The position numbers and the translations under genes were made by a program. DNA of 6,477 nt from an uncultured Archangium sp. (GTDB lineage Bacteria > Myxococcota > Myxococcia > Myxococcales > Myxococcaceae): assembly GCA_946479335.1 (NCBI GenBank), contig CAMLFP010000317.1:1-6477 (forward strand), given 5' to 3'. Positions 1 to 6,169 of this stretch are shown piece after piece (the first letter of the stretch is position 1; the number at the start of each line of letters is the position of its first letter). The notes under the pieces were generated by a model, which was not told the origin of the DNA, made no database searches, and was given only the letters and a program-made list of their open reading frames with translations.

Positions 1-1845
1 GTCGCCCGCGGAGAAGACGCCTCCGTCGAAGGACGTGGTGAGCGTCACCCGCGGTTGCCCGTACTGCTCCGCTCGCTTCGGGTGACCATTCGCGATGAAG
101 GTGAGCCAGTCGTTGAGCTCCGCGACGCTTTTGACGCTCATCGCGTCGAAGTCGAACGAGAAGAGGTTGTCCGCGGGCTCCATGCGGAAGTACCCGGCGT
201 CTGCGTGGCTCTGGCCGGTGGCGGTGTCGACCCGCAGCGCGGCGAGCGTGGTGCGCGGCGTCTCGAGGGCGATCGGCCCGAGCGGGTGCATGAGCGCGAA
301 GAGCTCGTCGAGGCGCAGCGTGGGGCCATCGCCGCCCGTCCAGTCCCACGAGCTCGAGCCGCCGAGGGAGCCGCCGGAGAACATGCCGAGATCCCAGGGG
401 GTGACCACGTCCCGCTCGAACACCCCTGCGACGGGGGCGACGCGCTGCCAGAGGTCAGCGGCGACTGACTGATCGCCCGTGCGCACGTCGACGCTGGTCA
501 TGGCGCGCGAGACGAGCGGGCCGTTCGTGAGTTCAAGCGCGTACTCGCCGGGCGGCACTCGCGCGAATACGGTGCCCGGGCCGCTGAAGAACACGCCTTG
601 CACGTCATCGGGGCGATCACCGATGTCAGAGAAAGCGCGGTAGTCGACAGGGCGCGTAGCGCACGGCGGGTTGGCGCACCGAACGATGGCGCGCCCGCCG
701 ACGTCGCCGACGTTGGTGATGCTCACGAGGCGCGATTCGCCGTACTTCAGCGTCGCCTGGGCGGTGCCATTCGACGGCACGGTGAGCGCGGTCGCGGGCT
801 CGATGGCGTAGCCCTCCGCTCCGGTGCTCACGAGGTAGTTCCCCGGCGAGAGGTCGAACCGGGCGACCCCGAGCTGGTCGGTGGTGGCGATGGTCACGGC
901 CGCGCCGTCTTCTGCGCGTTTCACGTTGATGCGCGCTTTGGGAACGAGCGTGCCGAGGGGGAGTGTCGCGGTGAGCGTGACGCGCGATCTCCCTGCCGCG
1001 TCGAGCGCGAGCATGGTGCTGCTGATCTCCGAGAGATCGTTGCCGAAGAACACGTCACGCACGAACACGCGTTTGTCGCCGGGGAGAATCCCGAAGCCGT
1101 CGAGCGAGGTCATGAACGCATTCCCCACCGGCTCGAGGTGCGTCATCGCGGGCGCGACGGAGTCGTTGAGGCTGTACGCGCGGTAGCCCCACGCGAGCTG
1201 GCCGAAGTCTGAGCCGATCCACTTCGAGCTGTCGGCGCCACACGCGCGCGTGCCGAAGCCGTTCGCGCAGCCGCCGGCGTTGAAGACCTCGCCACCACCG
1301 AAGTCGATCAGGTCTCCGACGCTGGTGGTGATGGTCTCTTTGCCCTCGTTGCAGAAGGCGGTCAGCACGCGCACGCGGCTCTCACCGGGTGACAGCACGA
1401 AGTAGGTGGTGAGCAGCAGCGGCAACTCGGTGTCGGCCTCGCGGTGCAGGTTGAAGGTGTCGTTGAGCCCATCGCGGCCCGTGACCGCGACCACCGCATA
1501 CCCACCGGCGGCGCCGTCCTGCAGCACCTCCGTCGTGGAGCCCTTCATGGTGCGGCCCGAGGCGTAGTTCAGCACCATCGAGCCGAAGCCAGGGGCGGTG
1601 AGCGTCGCGCCGAAGGGGAGCTTCTTGCCGGTGACGCCCGCGTCATCGGGCGAGATGTCCACCGTGAGCCGATCGTTCTGCAGCGTGGTCAGGTTCGTCT
1701 GCGTCACGGCCACGCCGGTCCCCACGTTCGCGAACTTGTACTGCTCGAGGTCGACGTCGCAGCGGCCGGTGGGTGGCGGCGGGTACTTCGTGGGCGGTGG
1801 GCATGCGAAGAGCACCAGCGACGCCACGCAGATCCAGGTTCTCAT
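1..1845 (-). CDS. Large lipoprotein with degenerate CehA/McbA (PHP-type) metallohydrolase-like C-terminal region, partial
   Basis: Reading the minus strand from the ATG at 1845 gives 615 codons with no stop up to base 1, so the C-terminus lies outside the window. The first 15 residues are a lipoprotein signal peptide: MRTW, a hydrophobic stretch, then lipobox LFAC with Cys15 as lipidation site, followed by a proline-rich linker. Residues about 30-290 are a beta-rich region I do not recognise. About 297-370 looks like a carboxypeptidase-regulatory/Ig-like fold (ARINVKRAEDG, GVARFDLSPGNYLVS). Residues about 415-460 (VPPGEYALELTNGPLVSR) resemble the strand region preceding the PHP core in CehA/McbA-like proteins. 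After it come ADLWQRVAP (463-471), TPWDLGMF (482-489), ETPR (528-531) and FDFDAM (564-569), where I would expect ADLHVHAAP, TT..GHFN, NHPR and a similar FDA motif. The His residues are gone, suggesting a non-catalytic relative. The family assignment is from memory of the fold. The open frame and lipobox are seen directly. No Shine-Dalgarno sequence precedes the start. Confidence 0.85.
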   Translation of the reverse strand, partial: MRTWICVASLVLFACPPPTKYPPPPTGRCDVDLEQYKFANVGTGVAVTQTNLTTLQNDRLTVDISPDDAGVTGKKLPFGATLTAPGFGSMVLNYASGRTMKGSTTEVLQDGAAGGYAVVAVTGRDGLNDTFNLHREADTELPLLLTTYFVLSPGESRVRVLTAFCNEGKETITTSVGDLIDFGGGEVFNAGGCANGFGTRACGADSSKWIGSDFGQLAWGYRAYSLNDSVAPAMTHLEPVGNAFMTSLDGFGILPGDKRVFVRDVFFGNDLSEISSTMLALDAAGRSRVTLTATLPLGTLVPKARINVKRAEDGAAVTIATTDQLGVARFDLSPGNYLVSTGAEGYAIEPATALTVPSNGTAQATLKYGESRLVSITNVGDVGGRAIVRCANPPCATRPVDYRAFSDIGDRPDDVQGVFFSGPGTVFARVPPGEYALELTNGPLVSRAMTSVDVRTGDQSVAADLWQRVAPVAGVFERDVVTPWDLGMFSGGSLGGSSSWDWTGGDGPTLRLDELFALMHPLGPIALETPRTTLAALRVDTATGQSHADAGYFRMEPADNLFSFDFDAMSVKSVAELNDWLTFIANGHPKRAEQYGQPRVTLTTSFDGGVFSAGD

Positions 1846-1854
1846 GTGGCGCAC

Positions 1855-1860
1855 ACTCTA
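1855..1860 (-). promoter_or_regulatory. Putative -10 box (TAGAGT) for the minus-strand lipoprotein gene
   Basis: On the minus strand TAGAGT ends 9 nt before the ATG at 1845. A transcript starting about 6-7 nt after the box would have almost no leader, which fits the lack of a Shine-Dalgarno sequence. The box lies in a small A/T-rich island (1855-1865) in GC-rich DNA. No convincing -35 hexamer is visible. The same TAnnGT plus 9 nt plus ATG geometry occurs before the gene at 4354. Confidence 0.4.
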
Positions 1861-1863
1861 GTT

Positions 1864-1869
1864 TACGGT
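1864..1869 (+). promoter_or_regulatory. Putative -10 box (TACGGT) for the cysteine-peptidase lipoprotein gene
   Basis: TACGGT lies 6 nt before the GTG at 1876, so transcription would start at or next to the start codon, giving a leaderless message. It is 3 bp from the opposing TAGAGT box, so the two divergent promoters would occupy almost the same DNA and RNA polymerase could probably not bind both at once. No -35 match stands out. Confidence 0.4.
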
Positions 1870-1875
1870 CGACGC

Positions 1876-2673
1876 GTGCGAGCCCTCGTTGCGTTTCTGT
1901 TCCTGGCCGGGTGTTCACGCGGGTTTTCACCGCCGAGTGATTCGCACGCGTTGCCGATCGATGACCGCCAGTGGGACGCCGAGGCCCCTGCGGAGGGGTG
2001 GTGCGGTGAGACGAGTATTCAGCTCGCGGCGGGGTGGTACGGCGCGTACGCCGCGCAGGCGAAGGTGAACGCGCTCGGTCACCCGAAGACGCCCGATCTC
2101 TGGGAGTACGATGTCCCCGTCGCGCTCGAGGCGATGCACCTGCGCTTCACGCGCGGGCCACAGACGCTGGTCCCCGCGCTGCGGTGGATCGTCGAAGAGT
2201 TGCGGCGCGATCATCCCGTCGTGCTCGGGCTCAAGCTCGTGCCGACGGAGCACCCGGAGTGGGCCGTCGATCACCTGGTGCTCGCGGTGGGCTTCTCTCC
2301 CGACGGGCTGTTGATCGACACCAACGCGGAAGAAGGCCAGATCACCGTGGCGTGGGCGGGGCTCCAGCGCGCCGAGGGCGATCGCGAGTACACGCTCGTG
2401 AATCACACCGGCGAGGTGTTCGCGTTCGCGGTCGACGGCTTCGAAGCGCAGCCGACGCTCCCCGTGCGCGTGCGCATCGTGAGTCAAGACACGACCTCTG
2501 CGGTGCTCGACGTGTCGCTCACCGGCATGCGTGCCGGCGCGACCTATGAGCTCCTGCGCGACGAGACGGTCATCGAGCGCTTCACGGCCAAGGGCACCTC
2601 GCGCTCATGGCGCATGGAGGCATCGCCGACGGAGCTGGTTCGCTTTTCCGCCCGCGAAGCACCCGCGCGCTAG
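1876..2673 (+). CDS. Lipoprotein with papain-like (C39-like) cysteine peptidase domain
   Basis: The predicted product is 265 residues with a GTG start. The frame is open further upstream, but starting here puts a lipoprotein signal at the N-terminus (MRALVAFLFLAGC, lipobox LAGC, Cys13); upstream codons would overlap the divergent gene. The mature part has the order expected of a papain-like/C39 peptidase: GWCGETS with Cys43 as candidate nucleophile at the start of a helix, DHLVLAVGF with His133, and DTN at 148-150 offering Asp148 or Asn150 as third residue. Gln32 is a possible oxyanion-hole residue, though it sits farther from the Cys than usual for C39. Residues about 185-265 look like a beta-sandwich accessory domain. 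Substrate is unknown. It lacks the transporter domains of bacteriocin-exporting C39 proteins, so it is more likely a free envelope peptidase or a related amide-hydrolysing enzyme. The gene at 2683 follows after 9 bp and is probably cotranscribed. Confidence 0.8.
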   Translation: MRALVAFLFLAGCSRGFSPPSDSHALPIDDRQWDAEAPAEGWCGETSIQLAAGWYGAYAAQAKVNALGHPKTPDLWEYDVPVALEAMHLRFTRGPQTLVPALRWIVEELRRDHPVVLGLKLVPTEHPEWAVDHLVLAVGFSPDGLLIDTNAEEGQITVAWAGLQRAEGDREYTLVNHTGEVFAFAVDGFEAQPTLPVRVRIVSQDTTSAVLDVSLTGMRAGATYELLRDETVIERFTAKGTSRSWRMEASPTELVRFSAREAPAR

Positions 2674-2682
2674 AAGCACGGC

Positions 2683-4311
2683 ATGTCGCTTCGCGCCGGC
2701 TTGATCGCCGCAGTCGTTTCGCTCCCGTGCTTCGCGTCGAACAGTGACAGCGGGCAACCCAACGCGGAGGAGCAGATCCTCCCGAAGTTGAACCTGCTGT
2801 GCGGCGGCACGTTCACCTCGAAGTACGACCTCGCGTCGCTCAAGGCCAACAACAAGGACATCGGGTGGGATCAGACGTCGGGGTCTCTCGAATGCGATGA
2901 GCCGCTGCGGCTGATCTGGGCGTTGTGCCAGAGCGCTGAAGGCAAGGCGCTCGTACGCCGCAATGAGCTGCGCGAGGTGCGCTGCCGCGGCATCGCGGGC
3001 AACGTCGGCAAGCTCTCCGTGAAGAATGGCGTCATCACCGTCGAGCGCGCCTACGAAGAGCGCGAGGCATGGAAGCGCGCGCACACGGAGTTCGAGGCGG
3101 CGCTCAAGGTGAAGGTGCCGCTCACGTCTCCCGACCCGTACTCCGACGACGCGTGGCGCGACTTCCTCCAGGCGCCGACCCCGGTGACGAGCACCACCGA
3201 CTACTGCCTCGTGAACGGCGAGAAGGTGAAGCTCGACGTGTCGCTGGGCGACCGCACGCGAGAGGGCACGGTGAAGTGTCTCGAGCGCGGCGTGGTGGTG
3301 GTCGACCTCACGGTGAAAGACGGGCGAAAGACCGGGCTCTCCCGCGCGACGCGCGACGACTGGTACCGCGTCGAACACGCCGTCGACGGGACACGCGATG
3401 GCGTCGTGGAGGAGTTCAGGAAGGGCACGCTGACGCGTCGCGAGCTCTACAAGGCGGGGCAACGCGTGTGGACGCGCGAGTTCAATGAGCGCGGCGAGGT
3501 GAAGGAGTACACGCGACAGTTCGAGAACGGCCAGGTGACGCTGCGACTGACCGATGACGGCCGCGTCACCTCGCTCAACTGTCTGCCCGAGGCGCGCGGC
3601 GATGACGTGCTCGACGCGTGGTGCGGGTTCAAGGGCGATCGCGTGGTGTCGATCTACGACGGCACCGACAAGGTGAGCGCGATCCGCACGTTCCGCAACG
3701 GAGTCGTGGTCCGCGAGCGGCCGGGCGACAGCCACTACGCCGCGCGGCGCGACGTCGCGTTCGACGCGAACGGCAAGAAGCAGGGCGAAGAGCGCATCAC
3801 CCGCGAAGACGGGACCCTCGAGCGCATCGCGCGTTGGAAGAGCGGGGAACAAGAGGGCGCCGAGGAAGTCTTCGCGAAGGACGGCCAGCGCGTCGTCGAG
3901 CGCACGCTGTGGAAGGGCGGTGCCCCGCTCGATCACACCGAGTTCTTCCTCAACGGCAACCCGAAGCGGCGCGAGGCGAACGACGGCGATCGGCAGACCC
4001 GCATCACCTGGTTCGATCTCGGCGCGAAGCAGAGCGAGGCGCAGTTCGCGCGCTGCCGCAACGGGCGCGCGTGGTGCGAAGACGGCACCTCCCGGCGCTG
4101 GTTCGAGAACGGCACGCTCGCCGAGGAGTCGCGCTGGTCGCTCGGCGTACAAGAGGGCGTGACCAGGCGCTGGTTCCCTTCAGGGACGCAGCAGCTCGAA
4201 GAGCGTTGGGACAAGGGCCTTCGTCGCGCCCGCCGCGAATGGGACGAAAAGGGAACGTTGTTGGCCGACGACGAGTTCGAAGACGACGGTTCGCGCAAGC
4301 TGCGGCGCTGA
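2683..4311 (+). CDS. Exported MORN_2-repeat protein
   Basis: The product is 542 residues, starting at the ATG 9 bp after the upstream stop; no Shine-Dalgarno is visible, so translational coupling is likely. The N-terminus (MSLRAGLIAAVVSLPCFA) looks like a short Sec signal peptide cleaved around residue 18; SLPC is a poor lipobox because of the proline. Residues about 20-230 form a Cys-containing, charged region I do not recognise. From about 232 to the end there are degenerate repeats of 22-25 residues of the type (aromatic)-x-x-(N/D)-G-x-(L), clearest at EFFLNGN (420-426), RRWFENGTL (471-479), RRWFPSGTQ (495-503) and REWDEKGTL (518-526), with Trp473, Trp497 and Trp520 spaced 24 and 23. This matches MORN_2 repeats, which form extended beta structures. 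Such proteins are often labelled YwqK-family antitoxin, but nothing here indicates a toxin-antitoxin role. The partner may be the peptidase upstream; function unknown. Confidence 0.85.
   Translation: MSLRAGLIAAVVSLPCFASNSDSGQPNAEEQILPKLNLLCGGTFTSKYDLASLKANNKDIGWDQTSGSLECDEPLRLIWALCQSAEGKALVRRNELREVRCRGIAGNVGKLSVKNGVITVERAYEEREAWKRAHTEFEAALKVKVPLTSPDPYSDDAWRDFLQAPTPVTSTTDYCLVNGEKVKLDVSLGDRTREGTVKCLERGVVVVDLTVKDGRKTGLSRATRDDWYRVEHAVDGTRDGVVEEFRKGTLTRRELYKAGQRVWTREFNERGEVKEYTRQFENGQVTLRLTDDGRVTSLNCLPEARGDDVLDAWCGFKGDRVVSIYDGTDKVSAIRTFRNGVVVRERPGDSHYAARRDVAFDANGKKQGEERITREDGTLERIARWKSGEQEGAEEVFAKDGQRVVERTLWKGGAPLDHTEFFLNGNPKRREANDGDRQTRITWFDLGAKQSEAQFARCRNGRAWCEDGTSRRWFENGTLAEESRWSLGVQEGVTRRWFPSGTQQLEERWDKGLRRARREWDEKGTLLADDEFEDDGSRKLRR
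3376..4305 (+). repeat. Coding tandem MORN_2-like repeats
   Basis: This stretch encodes roughly residues 232-541 of the exported protein and carries about 8-11 degenerate units of 66-75 bp. An aromatic or Ile followed by two to three residues and (N/D/K)G recurs at approximately residues 360, 372, 397, 421, 443, 473, 497 and 520. The 443-to-473 interval is longer because of an insert bearing two cysteines (C-R-N-G-R-A-W-C). The repetition is at protein level; the DNA units are too diverged to be recent duplications. Confidence 0.7.
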
Positions 4312-4338
4312 AAAACTTCATGGCGCGTGGTGGTCGAG

Positions 4339-4344
4339 TACCGT
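4339..4344 (+). promoter_or_regulatory. Putative -10 box (TACCGT) for the tail-anchored protein gene
   Basis: TACCGT is followed by 9 nt and the ATG at 4354, the same spacing as the TAGAGT box of the minus-strand lipoprotein. If functional, it gives a near-leaderless transcript and marks the end of the peptidase/MORN unit. About 17 bp upstream CTTCAT (4316-4321) is a weak -35 candidate. It also argues for the ATG at 4354 over an in-frame GTG at 4327, which would lie upstream of the box. Confidence 0.35.
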
Positions 4345-4353
4345 GCGCGCTGC

Positions 4354-4908
4354 ATGGCAGGGCAGCGGACACCTGACGAGTTGCGCGCGGCGATCGCGTC
4401 GATGTTCCGGATTCGCGCGGTCGAGTCTCCGGCCAACGACAAGGGCATTCGCACCGTGTGGCACCGCGGCACGAAGGACGCCGAGCTGGTGAGCGAGCTC
4501 GATCTCGATGGGCACGTCGCGCGTCACGAGTTCACGCTCTTCGGCGACGTCGTGATCTGGGAGCGCGGGCGCGGCTTGAGCACAGGGGTCGCGTCTTCGG
4601 TCGCGCGCGCGGGTGACAAGTTGGAGCTCGATCTCGGTCTCGACGACAACCGGCTCAAGCGGGTGGCTGACGCGCTCCGGCCGTACAGCGGCGACGATCG
4701 CATCATCGCGCACCTCAAGATGTTGCTGACCGCCGGCATCGGGAACCCGCTCGAAGGCCGGGGGCGCGTCACCAGCAACGTCTCGGCGCTCGCCGTGCCT
4801 CCGGTTGAACCCGCTGAAGCGCCGAAGCCGTCGCGCGCGCCGTACTTCATCGGGTTGCTCATCGGCCTCGCGCTGATGGCCGTCGTTGCGGCGATCGTGC
4901 TGCGCTAA
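4354..4908 (+). CDS. Small protein with C-terminal transmembrane anchor, function unknown
   Basis: With the ATG start the product is 184 residues (MAGQRTPDELRAAIASMF...). I do not recognise the family. The N-terminal part has no signal peptide or hydrophobic segment. Residues about 1-135 look like a compact soluble alpha/beta domain (HEFTLFGDVVIWERGRG, KLELDLGLDDNRLKRVADAL). A Pro/Ala-rich linker (about 148-162, PPVEPAEAPKPSRAP) leads to one strongly hydrophobic helix (about 163-183) ending in a single Arg, so the protein is probably tail-anchored with the domain in the cytoplasm. It sits 42 bp after the MORN-repeat gene and 30 bp before the aminotransferase gene. The candidate TACCGT box before it suggests its own promoter. 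An alternative in-frame GTG at 4327 would add nine residues. Confidence 0.75.
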   Translation: MAGQRTPDELRAAIASMFRIRAVESPANDKGIRTVWHRGTKDAELVSELDLDGHVARHEFTLFGDVVIWERGRGLSTGVASSVARAGDKLELDLGLDDNRLKRVADALRPYSGDDRIIAHLKMLLTAGIGNPLEGRGRVTSNVSALAVPPVEPAEAPKPSRAPYFIGLLIGLALMAVVAAIVLR

Positions 4909-4925
4909 GGCGCGCCTGTGCGGCC

Positions 4926-4932
4926 GGGAGGG
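4926..4932 (+). promoter_or_regulatory. Shine-Dalgarno GGGAGGG deciding the aminotransferase start
   Basis: GGGAGGG lies 6 nt before the ATG at 4939 and is the only strong Shine-Dalgarno sequence before any gene in the window. It favours this ATG over the in-frame GTG at 4918, which would place the purine tract inside the coding region. It also suggests that this gene is read from a leadered or polycistronic message, unlike its neighbours. Confidence 0.7.
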
Positions 4933-4938
4933 CAGCCA

Positions 4939-6114
4939 ATGGAAAGCAAACGCGTCGCCGGGTTCGGCATCACCATCTTCTCTGAGTTCTCGAAGCTCGC
5001 CGCGGAGCGCGGGGCGGTGAACCTCGGCCAGGGCTTCCCCGACTTCGACGGCCCGCCAGAGATCGCGCGCGCCGCCATCGACGCCATCCACTCCGGCGCG
5101 AACCAGTACGCGATGACGCAGGGCGCGCCCGCGCTGAAGGCCGCCGTCGCCGCGCACGCGAAGCGCTTCTACGGGCAGACCCTCGACCCCACGACGCAGG
5201 TCGGGGTCACCGCCGGCGCCACGGAGGCCATCTTCGCGGCGGTGCAGGCCTTCACCGTGCCCGGCGACGAAGTGGTGCTCTTCGAGCCGTTCTACGACTC
5301 GTATCTCGCGAGCGTGCAGATGGCGGGAGCGGTGCCGCGCTTCGTTCGCCTCCGCGCCCCTGACGCACAGCACGCGAAGTGGTGGCTCGACGACGCGGAG
5401 CTGGAGGCCGCCTTCACCTCGAAGACGAAGCTGGTGATCATCAACACGCCGCACAACCCGACCGGGAAGCTCTTCACGCGCGAGGAGCTGCTGCGAATCG
5501 GCGAACTCACGAAGCGCGCCGGCGCGGTGCTGGTGAGCGACGAGGTCTACGAGCACCTGGTGTTCGACGGCGCGACGCACCTGCGGCCCGCGACGCTGCC
5601 CGGCTTCGACGAGTTCACGCTGACCATCTCTTCCGGCGGCAAGTCGTTCTCGTTCACCGGGTGGAAGGTGGGCTGGCACCTCGGCCGCGCGGAGTTGGTG
5701 AGCGCCGTTCAGAAAGCGCACCAGTGGATCACCTTCTGCACGCCCGCGCCGTTTCAGTTGGCGATCGCGAAGGCGCTCGAACTTCATGACGCACATTTCG
5801 CGTCATTCATCGCTGACTACTCGAAACGACGAGACTTTCTCAGCGCCGCGTTGACGCGGTCGGGCTTCGAGGTGCTGCCGTGCGAGGGCACCTACTTCCT
5901 CATGGCGCGCACCGATCGCTTCCGCCGCCCGGAGGAGGACGACGTCGCCTTCTGCCGCCGGCTGCTGATGGAGCACGGGCTCGCGGCGATCCCTCCGTCG
6001 GTCTTCTATTCGCCGGTGCACGCGCCGGAGGTGCGCGGGCTGGCGCGCTTCGCGTTCTGCAAGACCGATCGGGTGCTCGAGGCCGCGGCCGAAAAGCTCG
6101 CCGCGCTGCGCTGA
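4939..6114 (+). CDS. PLP-dependent aminotransferase, class I/II (kynurenine/glutamine/methionine transaminase type)
   Basis: The product is 391 residues, the usual length for this family, and looks complete and intact. It should transfer the amino group from an amino acid (Met, Gln, kynurenine or aromatic) to a 2-oxo acid in the cytoplasm using pyridoxal phosphate. Fold-type I landmarks appear in order: NLGQGFPDF (28-36), typical of the KAT/MTR branch; a Gly-rich phosphate-binding region (TAGATEAI); [13 protein letters not shown] with Asn173; SDEVYEHL with Asp201 (pyridine nitrogen) and Tyr204; [15 protein letters not shown] with Lys235 as Schiff-base lysine; and ARFAFCK with Arg370 for the substrate carboxylate. 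The N-terminus and the GKSFSxTGWKxGW form point to the branch with E. coli YbdL and kynurenine aminotransferases rather than aspartate aminotransferase proper. Exact substrate cannot be read from sequence; methionine salvage or general 2-oxo-acid repair are candidates. Confidence 0.93.
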   Translation: MESKRVAGFGITIFSEFSKLAAERGAVNLGQGFPDFDGPPEIARAAIDAIHSGANQYAMTQGAPALKAAVAAHAKRFYGQTLDPTTQVGVTAGATEAIFAAVQAFTVPGDEVVLFEPFYDSYLASVQMAGAVPRFVRLRAPDAQHAKWWLDDAELEAAFTSKTKLVIINTPHNPTGKLFTREELLRIGELTKRAGAVLVSDEVYEHLVFDGATHLRPATLPGFDEFTLTISSGGKSFSFTGWKVGWHLGRAELVSAVQKAHQWITFCTPAPFQLAIAKALELHDAHFASFIADYSKRRDFLSAALTRSGFEVLPCEGTYFLMARTDRFRRPEEDDVAFCRRLLMEHGLAAIPPSVFYSPVHAPEVRGLARFAFCKTDRVLEAAAEKLAALR

Positions 6115-6156
6115 AACGGCCGCGAGACACGGGCTGAACCGCTCGGGCGTCTGTAG

Positions 6157-6162
6157 TAGGGC
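6157..6162 (+). promoter_or_regulatory. Weak candidate -10 box (TAGGGC) before icmF
   Basis: In the 55-bp gap after the aminotransferase gene, TAGGGC lies 7 nt before the icmF ATG, one base off the TAnnGT pattern; the overlapping TAGTAG (6154-6159) is an alternative. No -35 or good Shine-Dalgarno sequence is evident. The gap holds nothing else I can name, and no convincing terminator hairpin with a T-run. Confidence 0.2.
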
Positions 6163-6169
6163 GCGGGCC

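Noticed and set aside
598..1212. Plus-strand open frame of about 200 codons in the left region
   Set aside because: The minus-strand frame here is open for 615 codons, has a lipobox start and coherent domain-like sequence; the plus-strand product is Arg/Glu/Gly-rich noise.
1444..1875. Upstream in-frame extension of the cysteine-peptidase gene
   Set aside because: It overlaps the minus-strand lipoprotein gene and would bury the lipoprotein signal peptide that begins at 1876.
2605..4152. Long minus-strand open frame of about 515 codons opposite the MORN-repeat gene
   Set aside because: It is Arg/Ala/Leu-rich with no motif or signal and mirrors a plus-strand frame with clear repeats; stop-poor antisense frames are expected at this GC content.
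2683..4311. Toxin-antitoxin role for the MORN_2-repeat protein, as the common YwqK-antitoxin label would suggest
   Set aside because: There is an export signal, no adjacent toxin-like gene, and the label is commonly carried over to MORN_2 proteins without functional evidence.
4318..5796. Long minus-strand open frame of about 490 codons opposite the tail-anchored and aminotransferase genes
   Set aside because: The plus strand carries the full ordered set of PLP-aminotransferase motifs; the antisense product is low-complexity Arg-rich sequence.
6115..6169. Terminator between the aminotransferase and icmF genes
   Set aside because: Only short imperfect GC complementarity is present, without a stable stem followed by a T-run.
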